The notes below the pieces were generated by a model, which saw only the letters and a list, made by a program, of their open reading frames with translations, ran no database searches and was not told the DNA's origin. A stretch of 38,944 bases of DNA, taken from an uncultured Bacteroidales bacterium. Lineage in GTDB: Bacteria > Bacteroidota > Bacteroidia > Bacteroidales > FEN-979. The stretch spans positions 1 to 38,944 of the forward strand of contig CAIJYT010000028.1 of the NCBI GenBank assembly GCA_903824935.1, given 5' to 3'. Within the stretch, counting starts at the first letter, position 1, and each line of letters opens with the position of its first letter. The translations under genes and the position numbers were made by a program. Below, in pieces: positions 16,520 to 24,447 of this stretch.

Positions 16520-16527
16520 TACCTTTG
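16520..16527 (+). promoter_or_regulatory. Candidate -7 promoter element
   Basis: TACCTTTG matches TAnnTTTG and lies 19 bp before the ATG at 16547. Any -33 box would fall within the TTCACGG array, which has no exact TTG. Confidence 0.5.
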
Positions 16528-16546
16528 CAGCAATTAATATTCTCAG

Positions 16547-17164
16547 ATGAAAATAACCGTATTTGGTGCAAGCGGGAGGACTGGTCTGCTGCTGACTTTC
16601 CAGGCCCTGAACCAGGGGCATGAAGTCACAGCCTACACCCGTAGTCCGCATAAAATCAGTATTACTCACAAAAACATCAGGATCATAGAGGGAGAACTCG
16701 ATGATTATAATAAGATCCTTGATGCTGTGAGCAGGCAGGATGTGGTTATGTGCACCCTGGGCATTGAAAAAAATAAACCATCGACAGTACTGTCGGATGC
16801 CACCCGGCTGATACTGAAAGCCATGGAGGAGTCGAACGTTAAACGTTTTATCTGTATGTCGTCGGCCGGTGTTCTCGGCAATGACGGAGGTTTCTGGTTC
16901 GGGAAGGTGTTAATACCCTTATTCCTGAAGCAGGTTTTCGAAGACAAAAAACGCCAGATTGAGGTCATCAGGCAAAGCAAGGCTGAATGGGTAGTTGTGC
17001 GGCCGGTAGGGCTTACCGATTCTCCGAAAACCGGAAGGTTCAACATAAATGAAGGTCTGCCGACTTCATGGAGAATTCCCCGCAATGACGTTGCAGATTT
17101 TATGCTGAAACTCATGATTGATAAAAAATACGATTTTAAAATGCCTGCAATTTCAAGCACCTAA
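16547..17164 (+). CDS. NAD(P)-binding Rossmann-fold protein (atypical SDR, NmrA/BVR-B-like)
   Basis: The 205-residue cytoplasmic protein begins MKITVFGASGRTGLLLTFQAL, the glycine-rich dinucleotide motif of atypical short-chain dehydrogenases. It also has VTAYTRSPHKI (cofactor-ribose strand), NIRIIEGELDDYNKILDAV, VKRFICMSSAGVLGNDGG and the conserved WVVVRPVGLTD. This layout matches NAD(P)H-binding proteins related to flavin reductase/biliverdin reductase B and NmrA-like sensors. The substrate is unknown. A promoter element lies close upstream. The small membrane protein gene follows 11 bp later and is probably co-transcribed. Confidence 0.9.
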   Translation: MKITVFGASGRTGLLLTFQALNQGHEVTAYTRSPHKISITHKNIRIIEGELDDYNKILDAVSRQDVVMCTLGIEKNKPSTVLSDATRLILKAMEESNVKRFICMSSAGVLGNDGGFWFGKVLIPLFLKQVFEDKKRQIEVIRQSKAEWVVVRPVGLTDSPKTGRFNINEGLPTSWRIPRNDVADFMLKLMIDKKYDFKMPAISST

Positions 17165-17175
17165 ATACTTATTAT

Positions 17176-17589
17176 ATGAAATCCATCTTATTTCTTCACT
17201 GGGCGCCAAGGGTACTATGCATAGTCGCCATTTTATTCGTCAGCGTTTTTTCACTGGATGCCTTCCAGCCGGGGGTACCCTTAACTGACGAGACCCTGGC
17301 CTGGCTGATGCATATGATCCCTTCATTTGTCCTGATTATTATCCTTGCCATTGCATGGAAATGGGAAAACATAGGCGGGATCATATTTCTTTCCCTGGGT
17401 TTGGCATTTACCCCATTTATCTTCTGGGGGAATTATACAAACAACCATTCGATCTGGATCAGCCTTGTTGTTGTATTAACAATTACCATTCCCTTTATCC
17501 TGGTTGGCGCATTGTTCATGATGAGCTATTACACAAAGCGCAAGGCAGCAGAGGTGCTTGGAATGCTGGAGAAAAAAGAGAAAAGTTAG
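17176..17589 (+). CDS. Small four-helix membrane protein of unknown function
   Basis: This 137-residue protein has four predicted membrane spans (about 9-27, 45-62, 67-86 and 92-115) and a short charged tail, KRKAAEVLGMLEKKEKS. The WAPRVLCIVAILFVSVFSLDAF opening resembles a family of small uncharacterised bacterial membrane proteins whose name I cannot give with confidence. It follows the NAD(P)-binding protein gene by 11 bp. No catalytic motif is visible. Confidence 0.8.
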   Translation: MKSILFLHWAPRVLCIVAILFVSVFSLDAFQPGVPLTDETLAWLMHMIPSFVLIIILAIAWKWENIGGIIFLSLGLAFTPFIFWGNYTNNHSIWISLVVVLTITIPFILVGALFMMSYYTKRKAAEVLGMLEKKEKS

Positions 17590-17603
17590 GGACGAGGTAA
17601 GGT

Positions 17604-17646
17604 CAGTCGGCAGTCAGCAAATAGCAAATTGCAAATAGCAATAAAC
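17604..17646. repeat. Period-7 array AGTCGGC to AAATAGC
   Basis: Six units drift between two families without breaking phase: AGTCGGC, AGTCAGC, AAATAGC, AAATTGC, AAATAGC, AATAAAC. It begins 15 bp after the small membrane protein gene. Confidence 0.85.
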
Positions 17647-17667
17647 TCAAAGCTTGGATCTTCATTT

Positions 17668-17695
17668 GTACATGGTACATGGTACATTGTACATT
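17668..17695. repeat. Period-7 array GTACATG/GTACATT touching the dxs stop codon
   Basis: Four units, GTACATG twice and GTACATT twice, end at the dxs stop (17694-17696, minus strand). Each unit contains the palindrome GTAC. Confidence 0.85.
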
Positions 17696-19589
17696 ATTTC
17701 AACTCCTTCACTGCCTTCATGATTCCCGCCGCATCATACCCGCATTCGTGGTGGAGTTCTTCGTTCTTCCCCTGTTCTATGAATTTATCAGGGACTCCGA
17801 GGCGTTTGACCCTGGCCGAATAGCCGTGGTCGCTCATGAATTCAACGACGGCGCTGCCAAATCCGCCCATAACAGTACCATCTTCAACGGTCACGATCCT
17901 GCTGAAGTTTTTAAACACTTCATGAAGCAGCTCTTCATCGAGAGGTTTCACATAAGGAAAGTGAAAATGAGCAGGCTGTATCCCTTCTTTTTCCAGTTCA
18001 GCAAAGGCTTCCTTAACGAAGTTCCCCGGATGACCTGTACTCAGCACAGCCACCTCTTTCCCTTCCTTTATTATTAAGCCTTTGCCAACCTCCATTTCTT
18101 TCATAGTTGTCTTCCATTCGTGCATCACACCCCTGCCTTTGGGGTACCTGATTGCAAACGGTCCTTTGCCCGGAAGCTGGGCGGTGAACATAAGGTTCCT
18201 GAGCTCCTCCTCGTTCATTGGAGCTGCGATGGTCATATTTGGGATGCACCGGAGGTAGGCCAGGTCATATGCACCATGATGGGTTGCCCCGTCTTCTCCT
18301 ACAAGCCCGCCCCTGTCGAGGCAGAACACCACAGGCAGGTTTTGCAGGGCCACGTCGTGGATGATCTGGTCGTATGCCCTTTGAAGAAAGGTCGAATAAA
18401 TATTACAGAAAGGGATCATTCCCGACGAGGCAAGCCCTGCACTGAAAGTTACAGCGTGCTGTTCGGCTATGCCAACATCGAAAGTCCTCTCAGGCATTTT
18501 CATCATCATCAGGTTGAGGGAACAGCCTGTGGCCATTGCCGGTGTAATGCCTATGATTGCCGCATTCTGCTCAGCAAGTTCGATGATGGTCCTCCCGAAG
18601 ACAGTCTGGTATTTAGGCGCCTGCCCATGGCATTTATCTTCGGCAATCTTCCCGGTTTCCTTGTCAAACACTCCGGGTGCATGAAAAACAGTCTGATCCC
18701 GCTCAGCTTTTTCAAACCCCTTTCCCTTGATAGTGTGAGTATGCAGAAGTTTAGGGCCTTTTATATCCTTGATATCATTCAAAACATTTACCAGTCTAAT
18801 GATATCATTGCCGTCGACGAGTCCGAAATACCTGAAATTAAATGCTTCAAACAAACCGCTGGGTTTCAGCAGGGTTCCTTTCAGAGCGTTACCCAGCTGC
18901 TTTACAATGGCACGGGAGTTTTTACCATATTTTGTACCCCCTCCCATCATCAGCCAGATATTATCACGGATCTTGTTATAAGTCTTTGATGTTACAATAT
19001 CGGCAAGGTAATCCTTGATGGCGCCTACATTCTTATCGATGGCGATCTGGTTATCGTTGAGGATCACCAGGAGGTTGGCATTGGAAACACCGGCATTATT
19101 GAGCGCTTCCATCGCCATGCCGCCGGTCATCGCCCCGTCGCCGATTATCGCAACATGATGGCGGCTTGTCTCTCCTTTAATCTTTGAGGCCACTCCCATG
19201 CCAAGAGCGGCAGAGATGCTGGTCGAAGAATGGCCGGTACCGAATGCGTCATAAGCGCTTTCCGATATCTTCGGGAAGCCGCTGATACCTTTAAATGTCC
19301 TAAGGGTATGAAAGGATTCTTTGCGCCCGGTAAGTATTTTATGGGCATAAGCCTGGTGCCCAACGTCAAATATCACTTTATCGTTAGGCGTGTCGAACAC
19401 ATAATGAATGGCTACCGAAAGTTCAACGGCACCCAGGCTTGCTCCCAGGTGGCCAGGATTGACCGAAATCACATCGATGATGAACTGCCTGATCTCAGCG
19501 CACAGCTGGGGTAGTTGATCGACGCTGAGCTTTCTCAGGTCTTCAGGACTGCTGATATGCGCGAGTAACTGGCCTATTGCCGGAGTCAT
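17694..19589 (-). CDS. dxs: 1-deoxy-D-xylulose-5-phosphate synthase
   Basis: The 631-residue thiamine-diphosphate enzyme condenses pyruvate and glyceraldehyde 3-phosphate, the first step of the MEP isoprenoid pathway. Motifs include HPGHLGASLGAVELSVAIHYVFDTP, the cofactor-binding GDGAMTGGMAMEALNNAG (about residues 150-167), the pyrimidine-domain DVGIAEQHAVTFSAGLA (about 376-392) and LDRGGLVGEDGATHHGAYD. Length is normal for the family. It is downstream of the SUF operon on the same strand but has its own TAnnTTTG element and is separated by repeat copy B. The later MEP enzymes IspG and IspH need Fe-S clusters, so the neighbourhood makes biological sense. Confidence 0.97.
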   Translation of the reverse strand: MTPAIGQLLAHISSPEDLRKLSVDQLPQLCAEIRQFIIDVISVNPGHLGASLGAVELSVAIHYVFDTPNDKVIFDVGHQAYAHKILTGRKESFHTLRTFKGISGFPKISESAYDAFGTGHSSTSISAALGMGVASKIKGETSRHHVAIIGDGAMTGGMAMEALNNAGVSNANLLVILNDNQIAIDKNVGAIKDYLADIVTSKTYNKIRDNIWLMMGGGTKYGKNSRAIVKQLGNALKGTLLKPSGLFEAFNFRYFGLVDGNDIIRLVNVLNDIKDIKGPKLLHTHTIKGKGFEKAERDQTVFHAPGVFDKETGKIAEDKCHGQAPKYQTVFGRTIIELAEQNAAIIGITPAMATGCSLNLMMMKMPERTFDVGIAEQHAVTFSAGLASSGMIPFCNIYSTFLQRAYDQIIHDVALQNLPVVFCLDRGGLVGEDGATHHGAYDLAYLRCIPNMTIAAPMNEEELRNLMFTAQLPGKGPFAIRYPKGRGVMHEWKTTMKEMEVGKGLIIKEGKEVAVLSTGHPGNFVKEAFAELEKEGIQPAHFHFPYVKPLDEELLHEVFKNFSRIVTVEDGTVMGGFGSAVVEFMSDHGYSARVKRLGVPDKFIEQGKNEELHHECGYDAAGIMKAVKELK

Positions 19590-19609
19590 GGGTCATTGAA
19601 ATTGCAGGG

Positions 19610-19617
19610 CAAATTTA
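19610..19617 (-). promoter_or_regulatory. Candidate -7 promoter element for dxs
   Basis: The minus strand reads TAAATTTG, matching TAnnTTTG, 20 bp before the dxs start. It lies between repeat copy B and the gene, so dxs is probably transcribed separately from the SUF genes. Confidence 0.5.
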
Positions 19618-19639
19618 CGATAATTTATCGTGTTGAACA

Positions 19640-19760
19640 CTTAGCTCACATCTTTACAACGCTGCTAAGGTTGCTGCGTCACGCACGCATACTTATTCCC
19701 TTGGCATAAGCAGTTGAAATTCGCTCCTTGCACCTGATGCAGCTTTGTATAATGTTCGCT
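19640..19760 (+). repeat. Dispersed hairpin repeat, copy B
   Basis: The left arm is GCTCACATCTTTACAACGCTGC (19644-19665) and the right arm is GCAGCTTTGTATAATGTTCGC (19739-19759), around a 73-nt loop with TAAGGTTGCTGCGTC and TTCGCTCCTTGCACCTGAT. Here the clamp is GCTGC/GCAGC rather than GCCGC/GCGGC, so pairing is kept with a different base pair. The right end abuts the stop codon of the DUF59 gene. Confidence 0.8.
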
Positions 19761-19761
19761 G

Positions 19762-20091
19762 TTAAATCAGCCCTAACTCCACTTTGGCGTCGTCGCTCAG
19801 GTTCGCAATATCCCAGGGAGGTTCGAAAGTAAGTTCGATTTTAACTTTGCCCACTCCTTCAACACGACTTACCTCGTCCTGCACCATGCCGGGCATATCC
19901 TCGGCAACCGGGCAGTTTGGAGTGGTAAGCGTCATCAGGATTTCCACATTACGATCAATGTCGATCTTAAGATTGTAAATCAGCCCAAGGTCATAAATAT
20001 TAATCGGGATCTCTGGGTCAAAAATCCTCCTGAGGGCATCTATTACAGAGTGTTCAAAAGGATCGTATGGTATGTTTTCGGGGGTTTCCAT
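19762..20091 (-). CDS. SUF-associated DUF59/MIP18 family protein (SufT-like)
   Basis: I start this at ATG 20091, giving 109 residues (METPENIPYDPFEH...). The track's ATG at 20142 lies upstream of a good promoter element (20112-20119), so a transcript from it would begin downstream of that codon. DUF59 motifs are VIDALRRIFDPEIPINIYDLGLIY and ILMTLTTPNCPVAEDMPG, with the conserved Cys, ending FEPPWDIANLSDDAKVELGL. Such proteins help assemble or deliver Fe-S clusters. It closes the SUF gene run, 79 bp after sufE. Confidence 0.9.
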   Translation of the reverse strand: METPENIPYDPFEHSVIDALRRIFDPEIPINIYDLGLIYNLKIDIDRNVEILMTLTTPNCPVAEDMPGMVQDEVSRVEGVGKVKIELTFEPPWDIANLSDDAKVELGLI

Positions 20092-20111
20092 AAGTTCATT
20101 GCTTGAACCGG

Positions 20112-20119
20112 CAAAGTTA
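20112..20119 (-). promoter_or_regulatory. Candidate -7 promoter element deciding the DUF59 gene start
   Basis: The minus strand reads TAACTTTG, 20 bp before ATG 20091 and inside the longer ORF in the track. This favours the shorter protein and suggests a promoter internal to the SUF run. Confidence 0.45.
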
Positions 20120-20170
20120 AGGATTCGAGTCGGAATTAACATTAAATTCAGGCTCTTGCTCCCCGAGTCA

Positions 20171-20590
20171 TCATCCCTTCATTTTAAACACCATCGCATA
20201 AAGCTTCATTTGCTTTACCATAGATGCCAGGCCATTAGAACGGGTAGGCGAGAGGTGTTCTTTTAAGCCTATACTGTTTATGAAATTCAGGTCTGCGGAC
20301 TGTATCGCGTCGGGGGTCTGGCCCGAAAGGACTTTTACAAGCATGCTCACAATGCCCTTGGTGATGATGGCGTCGCTGTCGGCGGTGAAAAACACCTTGC
20401 CGTCACGGTACTCGGCATGAAGCCAGACCTTGCTTTGACAGCCTGAAATTATATACTGGTCAGTCTTGAATTTTGGATCTATAGGGGGCAGTGATTTGCC
20501 CATGTCGAGGATGATGTCATATTTGTCGAGCCAGTCGTCAAAAGAGGCGAATTCGTCGATAATCTGGTTTTCGGTTTCCTGGATGGTCAT
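20171..20590 (-). CDS. sufE: SufE cysteine desulfurase activator/sulfur acceptor
   Basis: The 139-residue protein starts MTIQETENQIIDEFASFDDWLDKYDIILDMGKSLPP. It carries the sulfur-accepting cysteine in ISGCQSKVWL (about residue 51), then FTADSDAIITKGIVSMLVKVLSGQTPDAI, all typical of SufE. It takes persulfide sulfur from SufS and passes it to the SufBCD scaffold. It is separated from sufS by 187 bp, most of which is repeat copy C. That is unusual for an otherwise compact operon and may affect expression relative to sufS. Confidence 0.95.
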   Translation of the reverse strand: MTIQETENQIIDEFASFDDWLDKYDIILDMGKSLPPIDPKFKTDQYIISGCQSKVWLHAEYRDGKVFFTADSDAIITKGIVSMLVKVLSGQTPDAIQSADLNFINSIGLKEHLSPTRSNGLASMVKQMKLYAMVFKMKG

Positions 20591-20602
20591 GTTCTATTTA
20601 AA

Positions 20603-20770
20603 TTTCGCTCGCAATAATGCAATGCCGCATTGGCTTGCAGTTTTACATCGCCGCTGTCGCTCGCAACAATGCACCGCCGCTACGGTGTCTGCGTCGCATA
20701 TGCATTTGTTGTTTCTCCAACCCTCTGGAGGCTCCTTGCACCTGATGCGGCTTGTGCATTTTGCTTCGCT
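20603..20770 (+). repeat. Dispersed hairpin repeat, copy C
   Basis: The arms are GCAACAATGCACCGCCGC (20663-20680) and GCGGCTTGTGCATTTTGC (20747-20764) around a 66-nt loop with TACGGTGTCTGCGTCGC and GGCTCCTTGCACCTGAT. Degenerate left-arm sequence (TTCGCTCGCAATAATGCAATGCCGC) precedes it. It lies between sufS and sufE, opposite to their transcription, ending 7 bp from the sufS stop. Confidence 0.8.
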
Positions 20771-20777
20771 TGTTTTA

Positions 20778-21998
20778 TTATTTAAACATCGTCTTCACTC
20801 TTTTCACAGCCTCAGCCAGCTTATCAATCTCTTCAATGGTGTTATAAAAAGCAAAGGAAGCCCTTACGGTGCCGGGTATCCCGAAGTGATCGATCAGGGG
20901 TTGGGCACAGTGATGTCCGGTCCTTACTGCAATCCCCATTTTATCAATGATGGTCCCTGCATCAAAAGGATGGATGTCGCCAACCAGGAAAGAAACCAGG
21001 CTGGCTTTTTCAGGTGCAGTGCCATAAAAACGCATATCCTCTATTGCCGAAAACCGTTCCACTGCATGCTTCAGCAACTCATCTTCATAAGCACGGATGT
21101 TGTCCATGCCCAGGTTCCTCAGATACTGATTCGCAGCCCTGAGGCCAATCACGCCTTCCACATTGGGAGTGCCGGCTTCAAACTTGAAAGGGAGCTCATT
21201 AAAAGTTGTTCTTTCAACGGTAACATCTTTCACCATTTCCCCCCCCGTCTGGTAAGGCGGAAGTTCCTCAAGCCATCTCTCTTTACCATAAAGCACACCT
21301 ATCCCCATGGGGCCGTACATTTTATGCCCCGAGAAACAATAGAAATCACAATCCAGGTCGGTCACATCGACCGGAATATGAGATACGCCCTGGGCGCCGT
21401 CGATCAGCACAGGGATACCTTTAGAGTGGGCATGGGCAATGATCTCTTTAACCGGGTTGATGGTCCCCAGCACGTTTGAAACATGAGTGAGGGCAATGAT
21501 CCTGGTGCGGTCGCTGATAAGTGAATACAGGTGTTCAAGATCAAGCTGCCCGTCGGGAAGGATACCAGCAACCTTAAGCACAGCTCCTTTCTCTTCACAT
21601 ATCATCTGCCACGGGACAAAATTTGAATGATGTTCCATAATGGTCGTGATGACCTCGTCGCCCGGTTTCAGGAATTTTTTCCCAAAGGATGATGCCACCA
21701 GGTTCAGCGATTCGGAAGCTCCTTTTGTGAAAACCACTTCATGAGTGGCATGTGCATTGATGAACTCCCTGATCTCGTTCCTGGCTTCCTCAAAGGCCTC
21801 GGTGGCTTTTACGCTAAGGTAATGGACACCACGGTGGATGTTGCAGTTATCCTGCTCATAATAATTGCTGATGGCCCTGATGACTTGAACAGGCTTTTGC
21901 GTGGTTGCGGCATTATCAAAATAGATCAGAGGCCTCTTGTAAATGGTCTGGGAGAGGATGGGGAAGTCGGCGCGGATGTCGGAGATGTTAAAGGGCAT
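20778..21998 (-). CDS. sufS: SufS cysteine desulfurase
   Basis: I use ATG 21998 (MPFNISDIRADFPIL) rather than the TTG at 22004 in the track, giving 406 residues. This PLP enzyme of the class-V aminotransferase fold has FDNAATTQKP, the PLP-binding lysine in CFSGHKMYGPMGIG (about residue 225), and the catalytic cysteine in AVRTGHHCAQP (about 363), the SufS-type active loop. It removes sulfur from cysteine and hands it to SufE. It lies in the order sufB-C-D-S-E, as in other Bacteroidota SUF operons. A period-7 array occupies the gap to sufD. Confidence 0.96.
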   Translation of the reverse strand: MPFNISDIRADFPILSQTIYKRPLIYFDNAATTQKPVQVIRAISNYYEQDNCNIHRGVHYLSVKATEAFEEARNEIREFINAHATHEVVFTKGASESLNLVASSFGKKFLKPGDEVITTIMEHHSNFVPWQMICEEKGAVLKVAGILPDGQLDLEHLYSLISDRTRIIALTHVSNVLGTINPVKEIIAHAHSKGIPVLIDGAQGVSHIPVDVTDLDCDFYCFSGHKMYGPMGIGVLYGKERWLEELPPYQTGGEMVKDVTVERTTFNELPFKFEAGTPNVEGVIGLRAANQYLRNLGMDNIRAYEDELLKHAVERFSAIEDMRFYGTAPEKASLVSFLVGDIHPFDAGTIIDKMGIAVRTGHHCAQPLIDHFGIPGTVRASFAFYNTIEEIDKLAEAVKRVKTMFK

Positions 21999-22015
21999 GT
22001 TCAAGAGATTAACAT

Positions 22016-22098
22016 GAATATCGAATATTGAACAAGGAATTTCGAATTTCGAATCATTTTTCGCTTTTTACTAGTGCCTAATACCTAACGCCTATCAT
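22016..22098. repeat. Two adjacent period-7 arrays between sufD and sufS
   Basis: Six GAATATC/GAATTTC-type units (22016-22057) are followed, after a T-rich spacer, by TAGTGCC, TAATACC, TAACGCC and the start of a fourth unit that includes the sufD stop codon. The phase of 7 nt holds within each block. Confidence 0.8.
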
Positions 22099-23525
22099 AT
22101 TTTCGACATGTCTATCATGAATTCCATCGGCCGCTCGGGGGTGTTGCAATGCAGTACACAGGCTTCACAGATTTGCAATTCTCCCTGCAGGCGTTTCTTC
22201 ACCATATCTTCTATTCGGTACCTCAGCGGCTCAATGTCAATTTTACTGATCACCTCATCCGCATACGCATACATTAAAAGCATTCGGGCACTGTCTTCAC
22301 CAATCCCTCTCTGCCTCAGGTAATACATCGCATCCTGGTCGAGCTGCCCTGTTGTTGAACCATGGGAACATTTCACGTCATCATTGTAGATCTCGAGAAA
22401 AGGCTTTGAATTCACTTTTGCAGTTTCCGTCAGCAGGATATTCCTGTTGCTCTGGTATGCATTGGTGCGCTGCGCATCCCTGCGAACCAGCACATGTCCG
22501 TTGAAAACCCCGCTTGAATGCTCATCAAGTATCCCTTTAAAAAGCTCGCTGCTTGTACAGTCGGGGGACGCATGGTCAATGAAAACCTGGTTATCGATAT
22601 GCTGCTTGCGGTCCATCAGGTAGATCCCGTAAACATTGGCGCCGCCGTGAGGGCCGTTAAATCTCAGCCTGAGATTGTTCCTTAGCAATCCTCCGTTGAG
22701 CGAAATATAATGGGACTCAAGTTTGGCGGCAGTTTCAAGCTCGAAATATGAAGAACTGATAAGAGTGGAGCTGTTGTTAAGATTCTGAAGCTTGTAATGA
22801 TCCATAAAGGCAGCTTCTCCCATATGTATCTCGGTTACAACATTTGAGAACGAAGCCTGCTGGTTATATGAATCATCGCAATGCACCAGCGAAAGCCTGC
22901 TGTTCTTCCCCAAAACAATAAGGTTCCTCGATTGCAGGAAAAGGTTCTCATTACTGTGGATGACATTGATGATCTGCACCGGCTTCGGGCTTTTTACATC
23001 ATCCGGCACATAAATGAAAACACCGTCCATGATAAAAGCCGTATTCAGCGAAGTAAATGCATCCCCGTTTGAACCGGAATATTTTCCAAGGTGGGCTTCC
23101 ACCAGTTCCGGATATTGCTTCAGGGCTTCAGCCAGGCTTCCCATGATTATGCCGTTCCCAAGCTTCATCAAAGGCACATCCTTGGATACATACCAGCTGT
23201 TAAGCTGCCCCATGATAGCCGTATCGAGATGAGGAATATTGCAAAGGAAAACTTTCTGAACATCCACACCCGTCTCGGGTTGCACGACCACCTTGTATTC
23301 AGTTGAAAAACTTTCCTTCAGGCTGGTATTCTTCCAGGCTTCAAGCTTAGTGGTAGGAAATCCTGATTCTTCAAAACTGCGGATGGCTTTATCCCTTAAA
23401 ACCGTCAGCGCCGGGTAATCATTGACAGATAAAGCCTCACGGCATTCCCTGTAAAGGGCTGCCATCAGTTCCTTTGTAATATTTCTCCTTACTGAATCCT
23501 GCATCTTGTATCCTGCATCTTGCAT
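22095..23525 (-). CDS. sufD: SufD, SUF scaffold component
   Basis: The longest frame gives 476 residues. It contains the SufB/SufD core: GFPTTKLEAWKNTSLKE near residue 55, a long right-handed beta-helix, and the C-terminal SHGSTTGQLDQDAMYYLRQRGIGEDSARMLLMYAYADEVI. With SufB and SufC it forms the scaffold for Fe-S assembly. The start is uncertain: the first residues MQDAGYKMQDS are read from a period-7 array, and the second Met (23504) gives an N-terminus of more usual length. Only 6 bp separate it from sufC if the first Met is used. Confidence 0.93.
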   Translation of the reverse strand: MQDAGYKMQDSVRRNITKELMAALYRECREALSVNDYPALTVLRDKAIRSFEESGFPTTKLEAWKNTSLKESFSTEYKVVVQPETGVDVQKVFLCNIPHLDTAIMGQLNSWYVSKDVPLMKLGNGIIMGSLAEALKQYPELVEAHLGKYSGSNGDAFTSLNTAFIMDGVFIYVPDDVKSPKPVQIINVIHSNENLFLQSRNLIVLGKNSRLSLVHCDDSYNQQASFSNVVTEIHMGEAAFMDHYKLQNLNNSSTLISSSYFELETAAKLESHYISLNGGLLRNNLRLRFNGPHGGANVYGIYLMDRKQHIDNQVFIDHASPDCTSSELFKGILDEHSSGVFNGHVLVRRDAQRTNAYQSNRNILLTETAKVNSKPFLEIYNDDVKCSHGSTTGQLDQDAMYYLRQRGIGEDSARMLLMYAYADEVISKIDIEPLRYRIEDMVKKRLQGELQICEACVLHCNTPERPMEFMIDMSKI

Positions 23526-23529
23526 CCTG
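23495..23529. repeat. Period-7 array CATCCTG at the sufC/sufD junction
   Basis: Five units read AATCCTG, CATCTTG, TATCCTG, CATCTTG, CATCCTG. It fills the sufC-sufD gap and supplies the possible first codons of sufD. The same family recurs at 26156-26195 and, degenerate, at 32863-32911. Confidence 0.88.
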
Positions 23530-23531
23530 AC

Positions 23532-24287
23532 TTACCCCTCCTGCTCTTTTCTGATCCAGTCATACCCTTTTTCCTCCAGTTCCAGGGCAAGTTCCCTGGT
23601 CCCGGATTTTACAATCCTGCCTTCAAACAGCACATGAACGAAATCGGGAACAATATAATCGAGAAGCCTCTGGTAATGGGTGATGATTACGAAAGCGTTT
23701 TCCCTGGTGCGTAATTTGTTCACACCATTTGCAACTACCCTAAGGGCGTCAATATCAAGGCCCGAATCAGTTTCGTCGAGTATGGCCAGTTCAGGTTCTA
23801 GCATGGCCATCTGGAAAATCTCGTTCTTCTTTTTCTCTCCCCCCGAAAATCCTTCATTCACCGAGCGGTTGGCAAGGTTGGAAGTAAGTTCGACCAGCTT
23901 TTTCTTTTCTTCCATCAGTTTCAGGAAAGCACTGCCCGAAAGGGGATCCAGGCCTTTATACTTCCTCACCTCGTTTACTGCGGTGCGCATAAAATTGGTG
24001 ATGCTCACCCCCGGTATTTCAACAGGGTACTGGAAACCCAGGAAAATGCCTTCCCTTGCCCGTTCTTCAACTGCAAGCTTCAGCAGGTTCTTGTCCCTGT
24101 AAATGATCTCCCCGGCAGTTGCATCAAAGACTTCCCTGCCTGCGATCACCGAGGCGAGGGTGCTTTTTCCCGTACCGTTTGGGCCCATGATAGCATGAAC
24201 CTCCCCATGATCCACATCAAGATCTATTCCTTTTAATATTTCCTTCCCGTTGATGGACGCATGAAGGTTTTTAATTGATAAGAGCAT
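23532..24287 (-). CDS. sufC: SufC ATPase
   Basis: The 251-residue ABC-type ATPase has Walker A GPNGTGKST (about residues 36-44), the SufC form of the Q-loop segment FLGFQYPVEIPGVS, the signature NEGFSGGEKKKNEIFQM, and Walker B LAILDETDSGLDIDAL. It powers the SufBCD scaffold in the cytoplasm. It lies between sufB, 160 bp upstream across an octamer inverted repeat, and sufD, 6 bp downstream. All catalytic motifs are intact. Confidence 0.97.
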   Translation of the reverse strand: MLLSIKNLHASINGKEILKGIDLDVDHGEVHAIMGPNGTGKSTLASVIAGREVFDATAGEIIYRDKNLLKLAVEERAREGIFLGFQYPVEIPGVSITNFMRTAVNEVRKYKGLDPLSGSAFLKLMEEKKKLVELTSNLANRSVNEGFSGGEKKKNEIFQMAMLEPELAILDETDSGLDIDALRVVANGVNKLRTRENAFVIITHYQRLLDYIVPDFVHVLFEGRIVKSGTRELALELEEKGYDWIRKEQEG

Positions 24288-24318
24288 ATTCCTGTTATTC
24301 GTATTATATTATTTATTA

Positions 24319-24446
24319 AGTAGCGAAGTGGCGAAATCGCGAAGTAGCGAAATAAAAACGATATTTTTATGTTGATTCATTTCCCCAATATTTATAATAT
24401 AACTCTTCAATTTTCGCTATCTCGCTATTTCGCTACTTCGCTACTA
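24319..24446. repeat. Inverted pair of period-8 arrays between sufB and sufC
   Basis: The left block (24319-24352) repeats AGTAGCGA/AGTGGCGA/AATCGCGA. The right block (24412-24446) repeats TCGCTATC/TCGCTATT/TCGCTACT. They are reverse complements and could form a hairpin of about 30 bp with a loop of about 60 nt in the sufB-sufC message. The right block ends 1 bp before the sufB stop codon. No ORF lies in the gap. Confidence 0.85.
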
Positions 24447-24447
24447 T

